In this document: positions 61,823-64,000 of the stretch, in pieces
Position numbering within the stretch: position 1 is the stretch's first letter
Layout of the letters: each line of letters starts with the position of its first letter
NCBI RefSeq assembly: GCF_003635115.1
Contig: NZ_RBXJ01000001.1
Location: 62,001 to 126,000 of the forward strand
Source: Microbacterium sp. AG1240
GTDB lineage: Bacteria; Actinomycetota; Actinomycetes; Actinomycetales; Microbacteriaceae
Reading direction: 5' to 3'
DNA length: 64,000 bases
The notes under the pieces: generated by a model
What the model saw: the letters and a program-made list of their open reading frames with translations, nothing else
Databases searched by the model: none
What the model was told of the DNA's origin: nothing
Translations under genes and position numbers: made by a program

Positions 61823-62670
61823 CGCGCACCCGTTCGCTGTGACGGGTGCCAATGGAGCGCCCGCCGCTCGAGCCTGGTGAAGACGGTGTTGAGGATCAGC
61901 CCCAGCACCCCGGCGATGATGACGTACGCGTACATGAGCGGCACGTCCGCGCCTTCTCGCGCCCGGTTGATCTGCAGGCCGATGCCGGGCGCCCCCATGA
62001 TGATCTGACCGGTGACGACCAGGATCAACGCGACCGACGACGAGATCCGGAGCCCGGTGGCCAGATAGGGGGTCGCGGCCGGCATCATCACCCGGGTGAA
62101 CCGGCGGGCCGCCCCGATCTGGAACGAGCGCGCCGTGGCCATCTGGACGGGGTTGATCGCTCGCACTCCGTAGATCATCTGCACCAGGAGCGGCCACGTC
62201 GCCGCGAATGCCGCGAGGAACACGGTGCCTTCGAGCGAGCCCGGCCGGAAGACGAGGAACACCACCGGGATGAGTGCGACGGAGGGCACCGGGCGCAGGA
62301 ACTCCACGATGGGTCGCGTCGCTCGGTACGCCAGCTCGTTCGTGCCGAGCAGCAGGCCCAGGGGCACCGAGACGGCGGTCGCGATCAGCAAACCGAAGAA
62401 CCAGGCGATGAAGGTGAGGCCGATCGCCTGCCACGCGACGGCGTCGGTGAGCAGCGCGAGGAGGCGGGCGATCACGACCGTCGGCGGCGGGAGGTAGCGC
62501 GAGGGGAGGATCTCGAGCCTCGTCACGAGTTCCAGGACCAGCACGACGATCACGGCCCCGCCGAGCGAGCCCACGTGGTGCCACGTGCTGCGGAGGAGTC
62601 CGCCGCCGTGCACGCCGAGCGCGCGTGCCGACGCGGCGCTCGGCGTGCGGACAGGGGAGGAGACGGTCAT
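61819..62670 (-). CDS. ABC importer permease 1
   Basis: SsuC/TauC-type permease, 283 residues with six helices and a longer polar N-terminus of about 30 residues. The EAA motif is ARSFQIGAARRFTRVMMPAATPYLATG near 178-204. It starts four bases before the end of the binding-protein gene and overlaps permease 2 by four bases. Confidence 0.9.
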   Translation of the reverse strand: MTVSSPVRTPSAASARALGVHGGGLLRSTWHHVGSLGGAVIVVLVLELVTRLEILPSRYLPPPTVVIARLLALLTDAVAWQAIGLTFIAWFFGLLIATAVSVPLGLLLGTNELAYRATRPIVEFLRPVPSVALIPVVFLVFRPGSLEGTVFLAAFAATWPLLVQMIYGVRAINPVQMATARSFQIGAARRFTRVMMPAATPYLATGLRISSSVALILVVTGQIIMGAPGIGLQINRAREGADVPLMYAYVIIAGVLGLILNTVFTRLERRALHWHPSQRTGAR

Positions 62671-62674
62671 CGGA

Positions 62675-63664
62675 TCACCCGGAGATCATCTGATCCAGAT
62701 CGGGCGCCCGATCGATGACGCCGAAATCGACGAGGATCCGGGAGAGCGTGTCGAGCTGGTCGCGATCGAGCCCGGACCGGAAGATCGGAAGGCGGATCTG
62801 CTCGGCCAGTTCGGGGGTGAGGGCCGTGAACTCGGGGAGGATCTTCCGGACGGCGTCGTCGTTCTCCGCGGCGTAGTCGACCGAGGCGGTGACCGCCCGC
62901 TCGAAGCGATCCACGAGGTCGGGGTCGTCGGCGACGAGTCTCGACGAGGTGGCCCACGCGCCGTTGGGGAAGTTCGCGCCGAGGTTGTACGAGGGGGTGT
63001 CGACGATCCTTCCGCCGTCCGCCAGGGTGCCCGTGATGAACGGTTCGGATCCGAACGCAGCATCCACGGTCCCGTTCGACAGGGCGGCCGGTACCTCCGA
63101 GAACGGGATCTCGACGAACTGCACCGACGTGTCGTCCACGCCCTGCTGCTGCAGCGAGGCGCGGATCGTGGCCTCGGCGACACCCTTGAGGGCGTTCACG
63201 CCGACGGTCGCCCCCTCGAGGTCCTCGGCGGATCGCGCGTCCGAGTCGGCGCCGACGACGAGTGCCTGCCACTCCTCGTCGGGGGTGGCTCCTCCCACGT
63301 CGTTGGCCGAGATGATCTGCAGATCCAAGCCGTTCGACGCTGCGGCGAAAAGGGGCACGTATCCGACGACGATGAAGTCGAACGACCCGGCCTGCATTCC
63401 GGCGATCATCTCCGCCCCGCCACCCACCGTGGTCATGTTCAGCTGGAGGCCTTCGTCTTCGAAGAACCCCTGCGCCTCCCCGAGGTAGACGGCCGCCATG
63501 TTCGAGGTCGGCAGCACAGCGACGTTGACCGTGCGCGGGCCGCCGTCGTCGCCCCCGCCCGAGGGGGTGCCGGCCGAGGTCGAGCACCCCGCCACGGCGA
63601 GAGTGGCGATGGCGCCGAGGACGGCGAATGCCGTCCGGCGCGGATTCCGAGATCGATGAACCAT
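62675..63664 (-). CDS. ABC importer substrate-binding lipoprotein (NMT1/SsuA-like)
   Basis: Lipid-anchored solute receptor, 329 residues. The signal and lipobox LAVAGC anchor Cys27. The mature protein opens with a low-complexity Gly/Asp linker and then VNVAVLPTSNMAAVYLGEAQGFFEDEGLQLNM, the pattern of NMT1/SsuA-type binding proteins. The ligand is unknown: this class includes taurine, sulfonate, nitrate, aromatic acids and thiamine precursors. ATG 63664 is preferred because AAGGAGG lies eight bases upstream; the frame open to 63715 is unsupported. Confidence 0.88.
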   Translation of the reverse strand: MVHRSRNPRRTAFAVLGAIATLAVAGCSTSAGTPSGGGDDGGPRTVNVAVLPTSNMAAVYLGEAQGFFEDEGLQLNMTTVGGGAEMIAGMQAGSFDFIVVGYVPLFAAASNGLDLQIISANDVGGATPDEEWQALVVGADSDARSAEDLEGATVGVNALKGVAEATIRASLQQQGVDDTSVQFVEIPFSEVPAALSNGTVDAAFGSEPFITGTLADGGRIVDTPSYNLGANFPNGAWATSSRLVADDPDLVDRFERAVTASVDYAAENDDAVRKILPEFTALTPELAEQIRLPIFRSGLDRDQLDTLSRILVDFGVIDRAPDLDQMISG

Positions 63665-63752
63665 TTGTCGAGCCTCCTTGATCGAACGTGGTCGGCCGTC
63701 GGCATCGTCGCGCAACGGCTAGCGCCAGTCTGGGCCCGACGATCCAGTCGCA

Positions 63753-63774
63753 ACACTTAACATTCGTCATGTGT
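63753..63774. promoter_or_regulatory. Candidate LysR operator
   Basis: ACAC (63753-63756) and GTGT (63771-63774) bracket an AT-rich 14-base core with partial dyad symmetry, midway in the 166-base divergent gap between the transporter operon and the LysR gene. LysR proteins usually bind T-N11-A dyads in such gaps. Confidence 0.4.
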
Positions 63775-63830
63775 GGAATTAGCCTCACTGATATGGGGAG
63801 GCCTCCCACCCGAGGATCGGCGGTGCGTGC

Positions 63831-64000
63831 ATGGACCTGAACCTGCTCCGCGTGTTCGTCGCCGTCTATGAGACGGGGTCGGTGAGCGCGGCCGCCGAGC
63901 GCCTCTTCGTGACGCAGTCGGCGGTGAGCCAATCCCTGACGCGGCTGCGCCGGGAGGTCGACGATCAGCTCTTCGGCCGCGACGGTCGCGCCCTGCGCGC
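63831..64000 (+). CDS. LysR-family regulator (cut by window end)
   Basis: The first 56 residues of a LysR-type regulator: MDLNLLRVFVAVYETGSVSA and SAVSQSLTRLRREVDDQLFG form the N-terminal winged helix. The rest lies beyond the window. It is divergent from the transporter operon and probably controls it. Confidence 0.88.
   Translation, partial: MDLNLLRVFVAVYETGSVSAAAERLFVTQSAVSQSLTRLRREVDDQLFGRDGRALR

Noticed and set aside
62675..63664. Thiamine-precursor (ThiY/NMT1) identity for the importer
   Set aside because: There is no TPP riboswitch in the leader, the ykoEDC system already serves that role nearby, and two different permeases do not fit ThiXYZ.

Overview
The window is a contiguous piece of a high-G+C actinobacterial chromosome, most likely Microbacterium or another Microbacteriaceae. 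This rests on very GC-rich third codon positions, GTG/TTG starts, tightly overlapping operons, a coproporphyrin-type (HemQ) heme pathway, F420 genes and many -10 boxes placed about 6 bases before a start codon. No rRNA, tRNA, insertion sequence, prophage or CRISPR array was recognised. Genes cover almost all of it, and base and codon use look uniform.

Layout. (1) 61-7470: an IclR regulator and a complete protocatechuate/beta-ketoadipate operon, pcaHGBDCIJF, leading to acetyl-CoA and succinyl-CoA. (2) 7662-24820: scattered housekeeping and accessory genes. They include two MFS transporters, an old-yellow-enzyme reductase, a manganese exporter MntP behind a yybP-ykoY riboswitch, homocysteine methyltransferase, an ABC1/UbiB kinase-like protein, a free-standing condensation-domain protein, hydrolase, GNAT and SDR genes, a MenC-like enolase, a lipoprotein, glycyl-tRNA synthetase and an HhH-GPD protein. 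(3) 25015-29707: a DrrAB-type ABC exporter facing an AfsR/SARP-like regulator. (4) 29858-40077: the heme cluster, hemA divergent from hemE-cgoX-[three small envelope genes]-hemQ-hemC-hemD-hemB-hemL. (5) 40181-46929: F420 genes cofD, cofC, fgd, a flavin monooxygenase and fbiC. (6) 47045-54605: an ABC-2 exporter with an odd acidic tail, a 3-hydroxyisobutyryl-CoA hydrolase-like gene, membrane proteins, a DnaJ-domain protein and a D-Ala-D-Ala carboxypeptidase. (7) 54648-57625: a TPP riboswitch and the ykoEDC thiamine-precursor ECF transporter. (8) 57707-64000: a phosphotransferase, then an SsuABC-type transporter co-transcribed with a ThDP enzyme and facing a LysR gene cut by the window end.

Most striking: the CofH half of FbiC has lost the radical-SAM CxxxCxxC loop while the CofG half keeps it. 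Four intergenic hairpins share paired CGAGAC/GTCTCG boxes and sit just after stop codons. About eighteen genes appear to be transcribed without a leader. Three phased TGACAGCG repeats precede drrAB, next to the SARP-like gene.
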